NCBI GenBank assembly: GCA_946902985.2
Contig: OX336388.2
Span: forward strand, 1,499,864,545-1,499,928,544
From: Meconema thalassinum
Lineage: Eukaryota > Arthropoda > Insecta > Orthoptera > Tettigoniidae
Direction of reading: 5' to 3'
DNA length: 64,000 bases
A program made the translations under genes and the position numbers. This document shows, one piece after another, positions 53,929-64,000 of this stretch; position 1 is the stretch's first letter, and each line of letters begins with the position of its first letter. The notes under the pieces are model-generated. The model was not told where the DNA came from. It did no database searches and worked only from the letters and a program-made list of their open reading frames with translations.

Positions 53929-54113
53929 AGTTTGTATATAAAGCAACAGCACCGTCTAGGAATGGTGTTAGTTGTTTACCACGTGAATACACGTTAACAT
54001 CTCACAACAAGCAGATTTTACAGCATTTGGGTTACCACGTCAACCCCCGCGATGAATTCTATCCTAGAGGTAGCGAACCACATCGAGGAGCAACCAGGAG
54101 TGGTAAGAATTGA
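53925..54113 (+). CDS. Small conserved overlapping ORF (Polinton 2)
   Basis: A 62-residue protein with the same start overlap (ATGA) and capsid overlap as 34,978-35,169. Conserved residues include MKF-YKA, a Cys-Pro pair around residue 18, and LGY-NP. Basic overall. Confidence 0.65.
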   Translation: MKFVYKATAPSRNGVSCLPREYTLTSHNKQILQHLGYHVNPRDEFYPRGSEPHRGATRSGKN

Positions 54114-55266
54114 TCTCCATTCTTATCAAGCTCAAACACCTGGACTCAATAACAATGATGAAATTCAATTTGTTATCAACAACCAAGATATTTACACTCT
54201 ACCGCATGAAAGTGTTATTCAGATTGAAGGTCGGCTCACCAAAGCCGATGGCTCTACACCCACCACATCCAAGTTAGCCAACCATGCTTTCGCCTTTCTG
54301 TTTTCTGAAGTGCGTTACGTGATTAACGATATCGTGGTGGATAGCACTCGAAATGTGGGTATTTCCAGTGTCATGAAACTATATCCCTCTTATAGTGAGG
54401 AAGAAGCTAAAACACTTTGCATGGCGGGTTGGTGCCCTGACTCGATCAATGACTGGATGGTACACACCGATGGCACTTTTACTGGATATTTACCTCTTAA
54501 ACTGATTTTAGGCTTTGCTGAAGATCACCAGCGCATTGTGGTCAACGCAAGGCAAGTGCTTTATCTGGTGAGAGACAGGAGTGATAATAATGCACTCAAG
54601 GGAGCCGACAATGTCCCCATTGATTCAAAAATTATACTACAACGCTTGCTATGGAAAGTGCCTCATGTGACCCTTAACGATAGCAAAAAACTGGACATAC
54701 TCAAAATGGTAAAGAGAGATATACCTCTACCCATGGAATTTAGAAGCTGGGCACTCCATGACTACCCGCTATTGCCCACCACCAACACACACAGTTGGTC
54801 TATAAAAACAGCCCGCTATACAGAGAGACCTCTCTACATGATTGTGGGTTTTCAAACGAATCGCAAGTATCAACAAACCAAAGATGCCACGCAATTTGAT
54901 CACCTGCAATTGAGAAATGCACGTATTTTCCTCAACGGTGCTGTGTTTCCCTATGAAGGGCTGGATTTAGATTTTTCAAAAAATAAGTTTGGCCCCCTGT
55001 ACGACTTGTTTTCTAAATGTAGATGGTCGTATTATCAAAAAGAGAATTGTCCAATGTTGTCACCCCTAGCTTTTAGGACAAGGGCCCCACTGATTGTCTT
55101 TGACTGTTCCTACTTGGAAGAGTCTGTCAAACCATCCAATATTGACATTCGACTAGATTTTGAAACACATGACAATGTTCCAGCCAATACCACGGCCTAC
55201 TGTTTGATTATTCATCACAAACAAGTCAACTATTATCCACTGTCCAACCAAGTGACAAGTGTATAA
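54052..55266 (+). CDS. Major capsid protein (Polinton 2)
   Basis: A 404-residue intact frame collinear with 33,825-35,042, with the blocks NNNDEIQFVINNQDIYTLP, ESVIQIEGRL, FLFSEVRYVINDIV, RNVGISS, AGW and YCLIIHHKQ. The strong similarity through the whole length in two otherwise decayed copies suggests selection on the capsid before decay. Confidence 0.85.
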   Translation: MNSILEVANHIEEQPGVVRIDLHSYQAQTPGLNNNDEIQFVINNQDIYTLPHESVIQIEGRLTKADGSTPTTSKLANHAFAFLFSEVRYVINDIVVDSTRNVGISSVMKLYPSYSEEEAKTLCMAGWCPDSINDWMVHTDGTFTGYLPLKLILGFAEDHQRIVVNARQVLYLVRDRSDNNALKGADNVPIDSKIILQRLLWKVPHVTLNDSKKLDILKMVKRDIPLPMEFRSWALHDYPLLPTTNTHSWSIKTARYTERPLYMIVGFQTNRKYQQTKDATQFDHLQLRNARIFLNGAVFPYEGLDLDFSKNKFGPLYDLFSKCRWSYYQKENCPMLSPLAFRTRAPLIVFDCSYLEESVKPSNIDIRLDFETHDNVPANTTAYCLIIHHKQVNYYPLSNQVTSV

Positions 55267-55299
55267 ATAGCAGGTCAACCCGCATCAAACCGCTCAGTC

Positions 55300-55668
55300 A
55301 TGTCTTGCTTTCAAGCCTCAAGAGAAGTTACATCCATGAATTTAAAATCTGAGGAACAACGTTTCAAGACCTTTGCGACGTGGCCGGTGCCTTTTATAAA
55401 CCCTCAAGTCTTAGCGGCCGCTGTATTCTACTATTTAAAAACAAAAGATGAAGTGAAATGTGTGTTTTGTCCCATCATCTTAGACCAATGGCAAGAGAGC
55501 GATGAACCCATGCAGGAACATCAGCGCTGGTCACCTGCCTGCCCCTATCTGTGCAGAATGGAGGTGGGTAATATTCCCTGTCATTCAAGTTACCCCTCAC
55601 TCTTTCCTCTAAGTGATGAAAAAAGTTATGATACGTGTGGTCTTACGGTGTCAACAGTGTTTCAGTGA
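55300..55668 (+). CDS. BIR-domain protein (Polinton 2)
   Basis: A 122-residue frame with one BIR finger: RFKTFATWPVPF, AAAVFYYLKTKDEVKCVFC and EHQRWSPACPYL, matching the C-x2-C...H-x6-C ligands. The N terminus (MSCFQASREV) does not match the hydrophobic start of the Polinton 1 version, which supports an internal start there. It follows the capsid gene by 33 bp. Confidence 0.8.
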   Translation: MSCFQASREVTSMNLKSEEQRFKTFATWPVPFINPQVLAAAVFYYLKTKDEVKCVFCPIILDQWQESDEPMQEHQRWSPACPYLCRMEVGNIPCHSSYPSLFPLSDEKSYDTCGLTVSTVFQ

Positions 55669-56017
55669 GCAGCTCACAGTCAAAAACACCCAGTTTAGAG
55701 ACATTATAATATCATCGGTGTTATGGACACTATAAACACAAAATACTTTTTTGTTGTATGAGATGGTACCGTCTATATCCTAGAATGAAAAAGGAATGTA
55801 AAACTTGTTATGCTAATAAAATAATGTAATAAAAAATTGGCTGCTGTTGTTATATTATTATTTCTTATGCCCCCTGTCATATCCTAACCTCTATAGTGAC
55901 TACTCGATGTTTTTATTTTCTTTTACTAGAATGGAATGTAAGTAAATGACATGGGTACACCTTACTGAACAATTGTCAGTCTGTGGTCAGTTGGACTTGA
56001 TCCAGACAGGAGTGAAC
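55669..56017. other. Spacer with polyadenylation-like signals
   Basis: AT-rich, with AATAAAATAATG and TAATAAAAAATTGG near 55,815-55,840. No frame with coding character. Confidence 0.5.
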
Positions 56018-56569
56018 ATGTTGCGTACACTGATTGTCGACTGTCAAGGGTTTAAAATTGGAGATAACAAATTTATATTTAAAGAAGTGGCCATTATTGG
56101 TTGTTCCACTTTTTGGATATCGCAAGCTATCCATTTGGTGTTTAAACCACCTTATGCGTTTGATTTGTTGTGTGATAAAGACCGTAAAAAAACCCAGTGG
56201 ATTGAAACTCATATGCAATTAGACTGGAAGCAAGGAACCATTTCATATAAACACCTGAACATGGTCATGAAAACCCACTTGTCTTCTGCCCATGTAGTAC
56301 TTTTGAAAGGTAGTGGAAAACGTCAATGGCTACAACCATTTTTGGCGTCTTACTGTCAATGTATCGATTTAATGGACATGGGCTGTCCCTCGCTGCAAAC
56401 ACTCATGGACCGCTACCCCTGTGACAACATTACCGATAAAGCTCTGATACAGGTGTGGCAATTGTTTCATTGGCTAACCACCAATGCCTGATGGGAGTTG
56501 TTAAATAAAATTAAAGCTGAAGGTTTACCTGTGGATGCCGCCAGTGAGATTTCTACAAGCGACGTGTAA
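56018..56569 (+). pseudogene. Conserved Polinton protein, possible nuclease fold (Polinton 2)
   Basis: Homologue of 32,546-33,114 in one frame: MLRTLIVDCQGFKIGDNKFIFKEVAIIG, HLVFKPPYAFDLL, LLKGSGKRQWLQPFL, CQCIDLMDMGCPSLQTLM, LFHWLTTNA. A TGA at 56,489-56,491 stands where Polinton 1 has Cys (TGT); the conserved tail WELLNKIKAEG continues in frame to 56,569. Confidence 0.65.
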
Positions 56570-56585
56570 ACATCAACGTGATACC

Positions 56586-57298
56586 ATGGAGAAAGGGGAT
56601 GCTACCGATAAAGCGATTGGAAAGTTCTTCGTGTGCAAAAAGAAACTTGACAGTTTTACCAAAGAAGAATTATTGGCTCCTCCAAAATCATTCATTTATT
56701 ACGTCGCAGCAAATGCAGTGAAAGAAATCTGGCAACATGTACCAAAATCATGGACTCAAGACCCTGTGTTAAGTGAATTGCAACCACGTACGGATTATGA
56801 TCACCATAAGCAAGTGGCTATGGCAAAAATACCCTCTATGCGACAGTGTGCTACTTGCCAGCTGGTCAAACTGTATCACGGTCATAAAAGTCAGTGTAAA
56901 GACTTTGTTTCCTCATACCACGGGTGTAATGAAGAAAAAAAAGCAGCAACAACAAACATCATCCACAGAGGAGGATGAAGATCAAACCTTTTTACCATCG
57001 ATGGAAAAGGATATGCCAGACCTGTACTGGCAATGGCGTCATTGACAAAGTAATTCAATACTTGACTTTCGAAATCTACCGACCTGGTCCTGGAACTTAT
57101 CTTGAAGAACCTTTGCAGCGTGGTGATTAACCTATTAATCCTTTGGATCGAGCCTGCACCTTTCTTATCACCACAGTCATCCTGCATTAAGACGTGTAGC
57201 GGATAAAGTATCGTTGAAAAGCTAAACATCGTTTGACATCCTGTGATGTCTCAGTGGGAGAGAGGTTGGCAGCCATCATTGTGATTAGTGCTATATAA
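56586..57298 (+). pseudogene. PLA2-domain protein (Polinton 2), degraded
   Basis: The N-terminal domain (DKAIGKFFVCKKKL, YYVAANAVKEIW, CATCQLVKLYHGHK) is well kept. The frame changes at an A8 run (56,935-56,942) before a short Gln-rich stretch. After a CQTCTGNG knuckle the PLA2 part is recognisable (PGPGTYLEE, NPLDRAC) but lacks the catalytic HD-x-x-Y and has a TAA; the C-terminal helix (SVGERLAAIIVISAI) ends at 57,298. No enzyme activity is expected. Confidence 0.75.
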
Positions 57299-57384
57299 GG
57301 AAAGTTAATGATGAGTGGACATGAACATTGAAAAGGATTGAGGAATTGGTATTTGTTTGTATTCTATTTTTGTAAAGCTCTATT

Positions 57385-57611
57385 TGTTGTGAAATAAAAA
57401 CAAGGTTTACAAGATCACAATGTCTTTTAATTTTAGAAATGGTGATAGCCATTTATTCATTTTCATTTTTTCTTACATGAATATTTACAATTTCCACTTC
57501 CCCTTTTTTACATTCCCCTTGTTTAGTTCACACATTCTGTACATTTTTAGCCTACTTTTCACATTTTGCAAAAATGAGGAAAAAGTAGACTTATGAGATC
57601 GGGCAAATGTG

Positions 57612-57702
<91 letters not shown>

Positions 57703-59495
57703 CTGTCTGGCTGTGTGTGTGTCCCCCCCTATCAACTCCTAAACGGCTGCAGCAATCGAAACAAAATTTGGTAGGAGTAAAGATCTATACCTGAATATCT
57801 CACGGCCATATTTGAAAATGATGTCAGTGCTACCAACTGCTAAAAAATCGCAATTGAAATTTGAGCTCCATGTTGGATATCTTGGAAAGTATGAATGGGA
57901 GCTATTTCAAAATTGGCACACGTACAGACCATAATATTTCAGTTTAATTTCCAGGAGGACAAACATGGCAGTGTTGCCAAAATGATTATAAGCCTCCTGA
58001 TAGGTCCAATTTTTAAATGCATATAACTTCTACACTATCAAGCGGAATTCAACCAAATTTCGTATGTTGTATGTGTACATAACCAGATATGACTGAGCGT
58101 ATTCTTAAGACCTACCAGGGCTGCCAATTTTTAATAAATGCTCCTAATTTATTTTATCCAAATACCAATATATCAGAAAATATGCAAGCCGACAGCTTTA
58201 AACTATGCACACGTATAGTACCTGACATTCTATATTAATTTGGAGTAACTTATATACGTCAGTGCTACCAACATGATTCTAAGCCTGCTGACAGGTCCAA
58301 CTTTAAATACATGTAACTTCCATATTATCATTTGGATTTCAACCAAATTTCGTATGTGCTATGTATACCATAACAGATATGACTATGCGTATTCTAAGGA
58401 GCAACCAGGGCTGCCAACTGTTAATATGTGCTGTCCCTATTTTTGTTACCCTAATATCAATATATCAGAAAGTATGCAAGCCAATAGCTCTAAACTTTGC
58501 ACACGTATAGTACCTGGCACTCTAGACGAATTTGGAGTAGCTAATATACGTCAGTGCTGTCAACATGATTCTAAGCCTGCTGATAGGTCCAATTTTAAAA
58601 TGCATGTAACTTCTATACTAACTAATGGATTTCATTCAAAATTGGCACAACAATAGATCATATTATTTCAGATTATTTCTGACCAATACATGCATGACAT
58701 TGTTGCCAACATAATTTTACGCGCGCTGTTAGATCCAATGTTTAATTGCATGTGAAGTCCATGCTATCCAGTGGACTTCAACCAAATTTTGTATTTAGTA
58801 CCGTAAGAGACGGAACTAAGAATATATTCAGTCATCAGGGCTGCCAACTGTAGTGCTCTATTAGGATACATTATGCCAGGTATACAGTATTTCGAACTAA
58901 TTGGAAATTTCGATATTAGCAACTTAATTTCGTCATTATTCTAGATAGGTTCATATTCTGTAGAATAATCATTGGCATGAAAAGTAGGCTGTATAGTTCT
59001 TCACGGAACTTCTTGTTTGTTGTGAAATAAAAAGTAAGGTTCACCAAATCACTATATCTTTTAATTCTAAAAATGGTGATAGCCATTTCTTCATTTTCAT
59101 TTTTTCACACATGAATATTTACAATTTCCACTTTACATTTTTTACATTCCCCTTGTTTAGTTCACACATTCTGTACATTTTTTTTTGTGAAATATAAATA
59201 AGGTTCACCAAATCACTATATCTTTTAATTTTTAAAAATGGTGATAGCCATTTCATTTTTTTTTTCACACATGAATATTTACAATTTCCACTTATCATTT
59301 TTTTACATTCCCTTGTTTAGTTTACACATTCTGTACATTTTTGTTGTTGTGAAATAAAAACCAAGGTTTACCAGATCACAATGTCTTTTTAATTTTAAAA
59401 TGGTGATAGCCATTTCACTTTTTCACACATGGATACTTACAATTTCCACTTTACATTTTTTACATTCCCCTTGTTTAGTTCACACATTCTGTAAT
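57385..59495 (+). repeat. 160-bp tandem repeat, interrupted
   Basis: Four units share GTTGTGAAATAAAAA, ATGGTGATAGCCATTT, ACACATGAATATTTACAATT and TTCCCCTTGTTTAGTTCACA. They lie at about 57,385-57,556, 59,018-59,180, 59,183-59,342 and 59,344-59,494. The first is separated from the rest by the insertion 57,549-59,025. Confidence 0.85.
57549..59025 (+). mobile_element. Repeat with hairpin 5' end, copy A
   Basis: Starts with a short hairpin (GCCTACTTTTCACATTTTGC against AAAAATGAGGAAAAAGTAG), followed by GACTTATGAGATCGGGCAAA, a (CTGT)n microsatellite (57,609-57,715) and a long non-coding body, and ends AAGTAGGCT...TCACGGAACTTCTTG. The body and both ends match 62,718-63,830. The body holds internal repeats built around CAGTGCTACCAACATGATTC and AACCAAATTTCGTATG. 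No protein or known superfamily termini were found. Confidence 0.75.
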
Positions 59496-59932
59496 TCTTT
59501 TAAAATCTTTTTCGTAAAATACAAAAGCAAACATGTTACACTAAAATGTATTACTTATCTTATTTTTACTAAACTACTGTAGCCTAACATTATACATTCT
59601 ACTTACATTTTTTACAAAAAAATATTACAATATAAAACACACTACAAATATTACAATATAGTGATCATTAGACTTAAGTAAAGTAATAGTCGTCAATGCG
59701 ACTGTTTCCCCAAGCAAGAGTATCAAATGTGTTGGGTATAATGAATCGTTTGTTGTCTTCATTACTTAAAGCAACTTTGTTCAACAAATTGGTATGTAGC
59801 TGATGATTTTTACTTCTAAATGCACACATTTTCTTATATAATACAGGTGGGTTACTAACTATACAGTTTTTATAATCACTTACTGTATATCTAACTCTTT
59901 ACTAACAACATTCTTTTTCACTCCTTTTAATT
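59496..59932. other. AT-rich spacer, nothing recognised
   Basis: A 437-bp stretch with no coding frame or repeat unit seen. Confidence 0.4.
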
Positions 59933-60950
59933 TTTAGCCTACTTTCGATTTTCAAAAAATGAAAGTAGACTTATGAGATCAACACAGGGCGAAAAAAAAG
60001 TGTGTCTGTCTGTGTGTGTGTATGTGTGTGTGTGAGTCTGTGTGTGTGTGTGTGTGTGTGTGTGAGTGTGTGTACTCTGAATGTCTCTCCCCCTATCAAT
60101 TCGAACACGGTGAACGCGAATTGAACGAAATTTGGTACAAAGGTAGCACTTGCAAAGGACACCTCAGTGCCATGTTTTATATCGCCGCCATCTTGACGGA
60201 AACGTAATGGCGGCAACACAAATGTTCAAAGCTTAAATCAAATTACGACTAACCTAACCATCCGATCTCTACCAAATTTTGCAACAACATACCTTTATGG
60301 AGGAAGCATGCTCTGACCAAATTAATAGGTCATCAGCCTAATAGTTTGCGGATGGCGGCCATCTTTGTGTCAAAATCGATTCCCCCTATTAATTCGAACA
60401 CGGTGAAACCGAATGAAACAAAATTTGGTACAGGGGTAGCACTTGCAAAGGGCACCTCAGTGTCATGTTTTATATCGCCGCCATCTTGACGGAAACGTAA
60501 TGGCGGCCACACAAATGTTCAAAGCTTAAATCAAATTACGATTAACCTAATCATCCGATCTCTACCAAATTTTGCAACAACATACCTTTATAGGGGGAGC
60601 ATCCATTGACCAAACTAATATGTCATCAGCCTAATAGTTTGCGGATGGCGGCCATCTTTGTGTGAAAATCGATTCCCCCTATTAATTCGAACACGGTGAA
60701 ACCGCATGGAACGAAATTTGGTACAGAGGTAGTACTAGCAAAGGGCACCTCATTGTCATGTTTTATATCGCCGCCATCTTGACGGAAACGTAATGGCGGC
60801 CATACAAATGTTCAAAGCTTAAATCAAATTACGACTAACCTAATCATCCGATCTCTACCAAATTTTGCAACAACATACCTTTATGGAGGAAGCATCCTTT
60901 GTCCAAATTAATAGGTCATTCGCTTAATAGTTTGCGGATGGCGGCCATCT
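59933..60950 (+). repeat. Related hairpin repeat with three 290-bp units
   Basis: Opens TAGCCTACTTTCGATTTTC...AAAGTAGACTTATGAGATC, akin to copies A and B, then (GT)n. Three tandem units of about 290-295 bp follow (AATTCGAACACGGTGAA at about 60,097, 60,392 and 60,682), each with ATATCGCCGCCATCTTGACG and GCGGATGGCGGCCATCTT. The right edge at about 60,950 truncates the polymerase pseudogene. Confidence 0.8.
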
Positions 60951-63900
60951 TATCAACATTATCCATAGTCTTTCCAAAAACACTATTATTCATGAGATTA
61001 TAAAAATCTTTTTCAAACGTGTTTGTTGACTGTGTTCTTAAATTATTGTTTAGATCAATATACGGTTTGAGCCATGCTGACTGATGAAATTGCAATACGC
61101 GATGAATTTTAGTTAATTTCAATCCATGCTGTAGACACTGTTTCAAGTTTTGATAATGTATTACATATTTACATTTATCATTTACATTAGCAATTAACAT
61201 TTTTGTTCGTGATGTGATGTATGGAGATTTCATATTCTCAGGACAAAATGGTAAATCATTATGATCATCATGTAACTCTTTAGGGTACTCAAGATTTACC
61301 TCTGAAATATATCCTTTATCATCGTTATCATTAAGAGTGTCAACATGTAAGGCATCAATTTCAGGTTGTGTCAGCCAGCGAAAATCTTTCAGTGGTAGAT
61401 ATTGACTCATAGCCCAACCATATTGGTTATTTACATCGAGGTAGACAATATACTTTGACTCTTCACACGGGTTGTAGCTAGGCATGTATTTATTATTCGC
61501 TTTAGAGTACCGTCCACTACATTGGCTTAATCCACCTCGAATTGTGATTTTATAAAATTGATCATGTCTATATCAGTCATTAATTCTAAATTTACTTTCG
61601 TTCTTGTCAACATTGAACTGAAACTTAACCCAGGAGCAGTGAAATACTGACAAGGATCAAGGTCATAAGTTTTCATACAAACATTCCGAAAATTTTCAAA
61701 AACATCTGCTAATAATAACACATCTGTCTTCAAATATATGTCTGAAAATTCTCCTGAAGTTTGAATGTGGAACTGTGTCCATACACGTTGTGCATGTAAA
61801 TATTCCTGATCACTGATATGACTTGTGTTTAAGGAACTGTAAAATGCATCTTTCGGCGGTAAAGAACACTTCTCAAGACGTTTCACACAGTTAATATATT
61901 CATAAGGGAATATACCCTTTTGACGAATCAAATTAAAATCATCTTCTTTAGGAAAGACACGTTGAATTTCATGAAACTGATCTGATTTTAAATTACTAGC
62001 CAGCTTATCAAGACTACTCGGCATAAAGCGGAATGAATCTAAAAATCGCAGTTTAATGTTTTTTTTTATTGCTAGTTTTGATGTATTTTGTGAACGATAT
62101 GTATTGTTCCTTATTATTTGCAATCACATCAATTTTCACATCTGAAGCTCCAAATTCTTTAACGATAAAGTGGTTATCTATTTGCTACCGTTATGTAGAA
62201 TGACCGGAATGAATTTACTTACTCTATAATTTAAATTACATTCTTGGTGAGCAGCACCACGATATTTTCCTGTTAAATGGTCATGATCGCGAACCCAGTC
62301 TGAATATAAACATTCACCACATATAAAACAATTAGTTTCAGTTTCAAAATTCATTTGCTCTGATGAAGTTAGTGGCTCCATTGGAATGATCGTATTTAAA
62401 ATAGAGGATATACGGATGGCATCTTTTTCAAGTCTTTCCATAAAATCTTTAGGTGCATCAGGTCCTCTATAGAGCTCAAACTTATTTAAAGAGTCATCGT
62501 AACTACATTTAATATAATATGCAAAGCTAAAAGGTTCATGAATGTGAGTAGTGTTGGTAAAAGTTGGGCTGGATTCGATGAACATGTATTAAATGGTTTT
62601 AGCAAAGCATCAAAGTCAGCATATATAACAAATGGTACTCGAAGCTCTTTCTCATAATCCTTAAATTTTAGAATGTTATTTTTAGGAGTAGGTAATACTG
62701 TACAAACATGATTACATCCCCATTTTTAGCCTACTTTTCACATTTTGCAAAAATGAGGAAAAAGTAGACTTATGAGATCGGGCAAATGTGTGTCTGTCTG
62801 TCTGTCTGGCTGTGTGTGTGTCCCCCCTATCAACTCCTAAACGGCTGCAGCAATCGAAACAAAATTTGGTAGGAGTAAAGATCTATACCTGAATATCTCA
62901 CGGCCATATTTGAAAATGATGTCAGTGCTACCAACTGCTGAAAAATCGCAATTAAAATTTGAGCTCCATGTTGGATATCTTGGAAGGTATGAATGGGAGC
63001 TATTTCAAAATTGGCACACGTATAGATAATAATATTGCAGTTTAATTTCCAGGAGGCCATAGATGGCAGTGTTGCCAAAATGATTATAAGCCTGCTGATA
63101 GGTCCAAATTTTAAATGCATATAACTTCTACACTATCAATTGGATTTCAACCAAATTTCGTATGTGGTATGTGTACATAATCAGATATGACTGAGCGTAT
63201 TCTTAAGAGCCACCAGGGCTGCCAACTGTTATTACATGCTCTCAATTTTTTTAAAAATTCAAATACCCATATATCAGAAAGTATACAAGCCGACAGCTTT
63301 AAACTATGCACACGTACAGTACCTGACATTCTATATTAATTTGGAGTAACTTATATACGTCAGTGCTACCAACATGATTCTAAGCCTGCTGATAGGTCCA
63401 ATTTTAAAATGCATGTAACTTCTATACTAACCAATGGATTTCATTCAAAATTGACACAACAATAGATCATATTATTTCAGATTATTTCTGACCAATACAT
63501 GTATGTCATTGTTGCCAACATGATTTTACGCGCGCTGTTAGATACAATGTTTAACTGCATGTAACGTCCATGCTATCCATTGGACTTCAACCAAATTTTG
63601 TATTCTGTACCTTAAGAGATGGAACTAAGAATATATTCAGTCACCAGGGCTGCCAACTGTAGTTCTCTATTAGTCTACATTATGCCAGGTATACAGTATT
63701 TCGAACTAATTAGAAATTTCGAAATTGCCAACTTAATTTCGTCATTATTCTAGATAGATCCGTATAGATTAATCATTGGCATGCGTCTTAAATTTCAAGA
63801 AAAGTAGGCTCTTTAATTCGTCACGGAACTTCTTGTTGATGTTGAGTTAGTTGATCCTATTTCTGGAAATGTAGCAAACAACCATCACACAACCACTTCT

Positions 63901-64000
63901 TAGTTTTATGTTTTGATACTTGACTACCAACAAGTCTACTTAAATGTTTTATCCAACAATAGTGAGCATTTTCACCTTCGGTTATGTATAGTAAATTTAC
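60951..64000 (-). pseudogene. polB: Third Polinton DNA polymerase B, degenerate and truncated
   Basis: Read from 64,000 leftwards: EGENAHYCWIKHLSRLVGSQ, a Cys finger, then (after an insertion) YADFDALLKPF with exonuclease I, CFICGECL and RDHDHLTGKYRGAAHQECN, FLDSFRFMPSSLDKL, YLKTDVLLLADVFE (exonuclease III), DVNNQYGWAMSQ (motif A) and NLMNNSVFGKTMDNV (motif B). It stops at 60,951, so motif C is gone. Frames change near 62,585, 62,178, 62,123 and 61,527, a stop lies near 63,862, and copy B of the hairpin repeat (62,718-63,830) splits it. It is clearly more distant from the 25,512 polymerase than the two Polinton copies are from each other. The 5' end is beyond the window. Confidence 0.9.
62718..63830 (+). 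mobile_element. Repeat with hairpin 5' end, copy B, in polymerase gene
   Basis: Same ends as copy A (TAGCCTACTTTTCACATTTT at the left, TCACGGAACTTCTTGTT at the right) with a shorter body and a shorter (CTGT)n run. It lies inside the polymerase B pseudogene. Insertion after a T run in both cases; no clear target duplication. Confidence 0.8.

Larger units (their letters stand above)
46338..57298. mobile_element. Polinton 2, partial and inverted
   Basis: The genes run integrase, unknown protein, ATPase (all minus), then fibre-like, core, protease, penton-like, small ORF, capsid, BIR, nuclease-like and PLA2 (all plus): exactly the Polinton 1 order in reverse orientation. The region to its right, where the small replication genes and polymerase B would be, holds unrelated repeats. 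Its left end is cut 42 bp after the integrase stop by the Polinton 1 insertion and should continue leftwards from 22,338. No terminal repeat was identified with certainty. Confidence 0.88.

Noticed and set aside
57609..57794. Open frame coding a Cys-Leu-Ser-Val repeat
   Set aside because: It is just the translation of a (CTGT)n microsatellite.

Overview
This is nuclear DNA of a repeat-rich arthropod, most likely a large-genome hemimetabolous insect. The taxon is inferred from tRNA-derived SINEs, LINE 3' ends with CAT-type tails, hAT, Tc1/mariner and Helitron debris, and TTAGG runs; no host gene could be identified with confidence. Almost everything recognisable is mobile-element sequence, and the main content is Polinton/Maverick (virus-like, self-synthesising) DNA.

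Region 1 (1-22,338): fragments of two LINEs (2-1,231 and about 1,265-2,585), SINEs, a 9.9-kb hAT element (7,890-17,826, 8-bp target duplication AGCACTAG) that carries a decayed transposase and is stuffed with other repeats, and the 5' end of a second hAT element (from 19,789) cut by a LINE tail. The big hAT sits inside an older segment bounded by 125-bp inverted repeats (5,461-5,585 and 18,206-18,329).

Region 2 (22,345-46,331): a complete 23,987-bp Polinton with about 1.96-kb terminal inverted repeats, AG...CT ends and a 6-bp target duplication TAGGTT. Plus-strand replication block: DNA polymerase B and three small genes. Minus-strand virion block: phospholipase A2-like protein, a nuclease-like protein, a BIR-domain protein, major capsid protein, a small conserved overlapping ORF, penton-like protein, adenain-like protease, pX-like core protein and a fibre-like protein. 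Plus-strand block: packaging ATPase, a conserved unknown protein and a chromodomain integrase. The penton-like gene is split by an apparently intact Tc1-like element (TA duplication) and the integrase gene by a hAT-like element (8-bp duplication).

Region 3 (46,338-57,298): a second, diverged Polinton copy in the opposite orientation with the same gene order. Polinton 1 landed 42 bp past the integrase stop of this older copy. Its fibre-like gene is split by another hAT-like element (49,252-51,664) that contains a 1.2-kb foldback. No polymerase of this copy is present here.

Region 4 (57,299-64,000): 160-bp tandem repeats, three copies of a repeat family opening with a short hairpin, and a third, more distant Polinton polymerase B pseudogene (minus strand) truncated before its motif C.

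Together the window is a nest of virus-like transposons: the same morphogenesis cassette (ATPase, protease, capsid, penton, core, fibre) appears twice, with accessory PLA2 and BIR genes, and both copies are broken by later insertions, nonsense changes and frame breaks that nearly all lie in poly-A runs.
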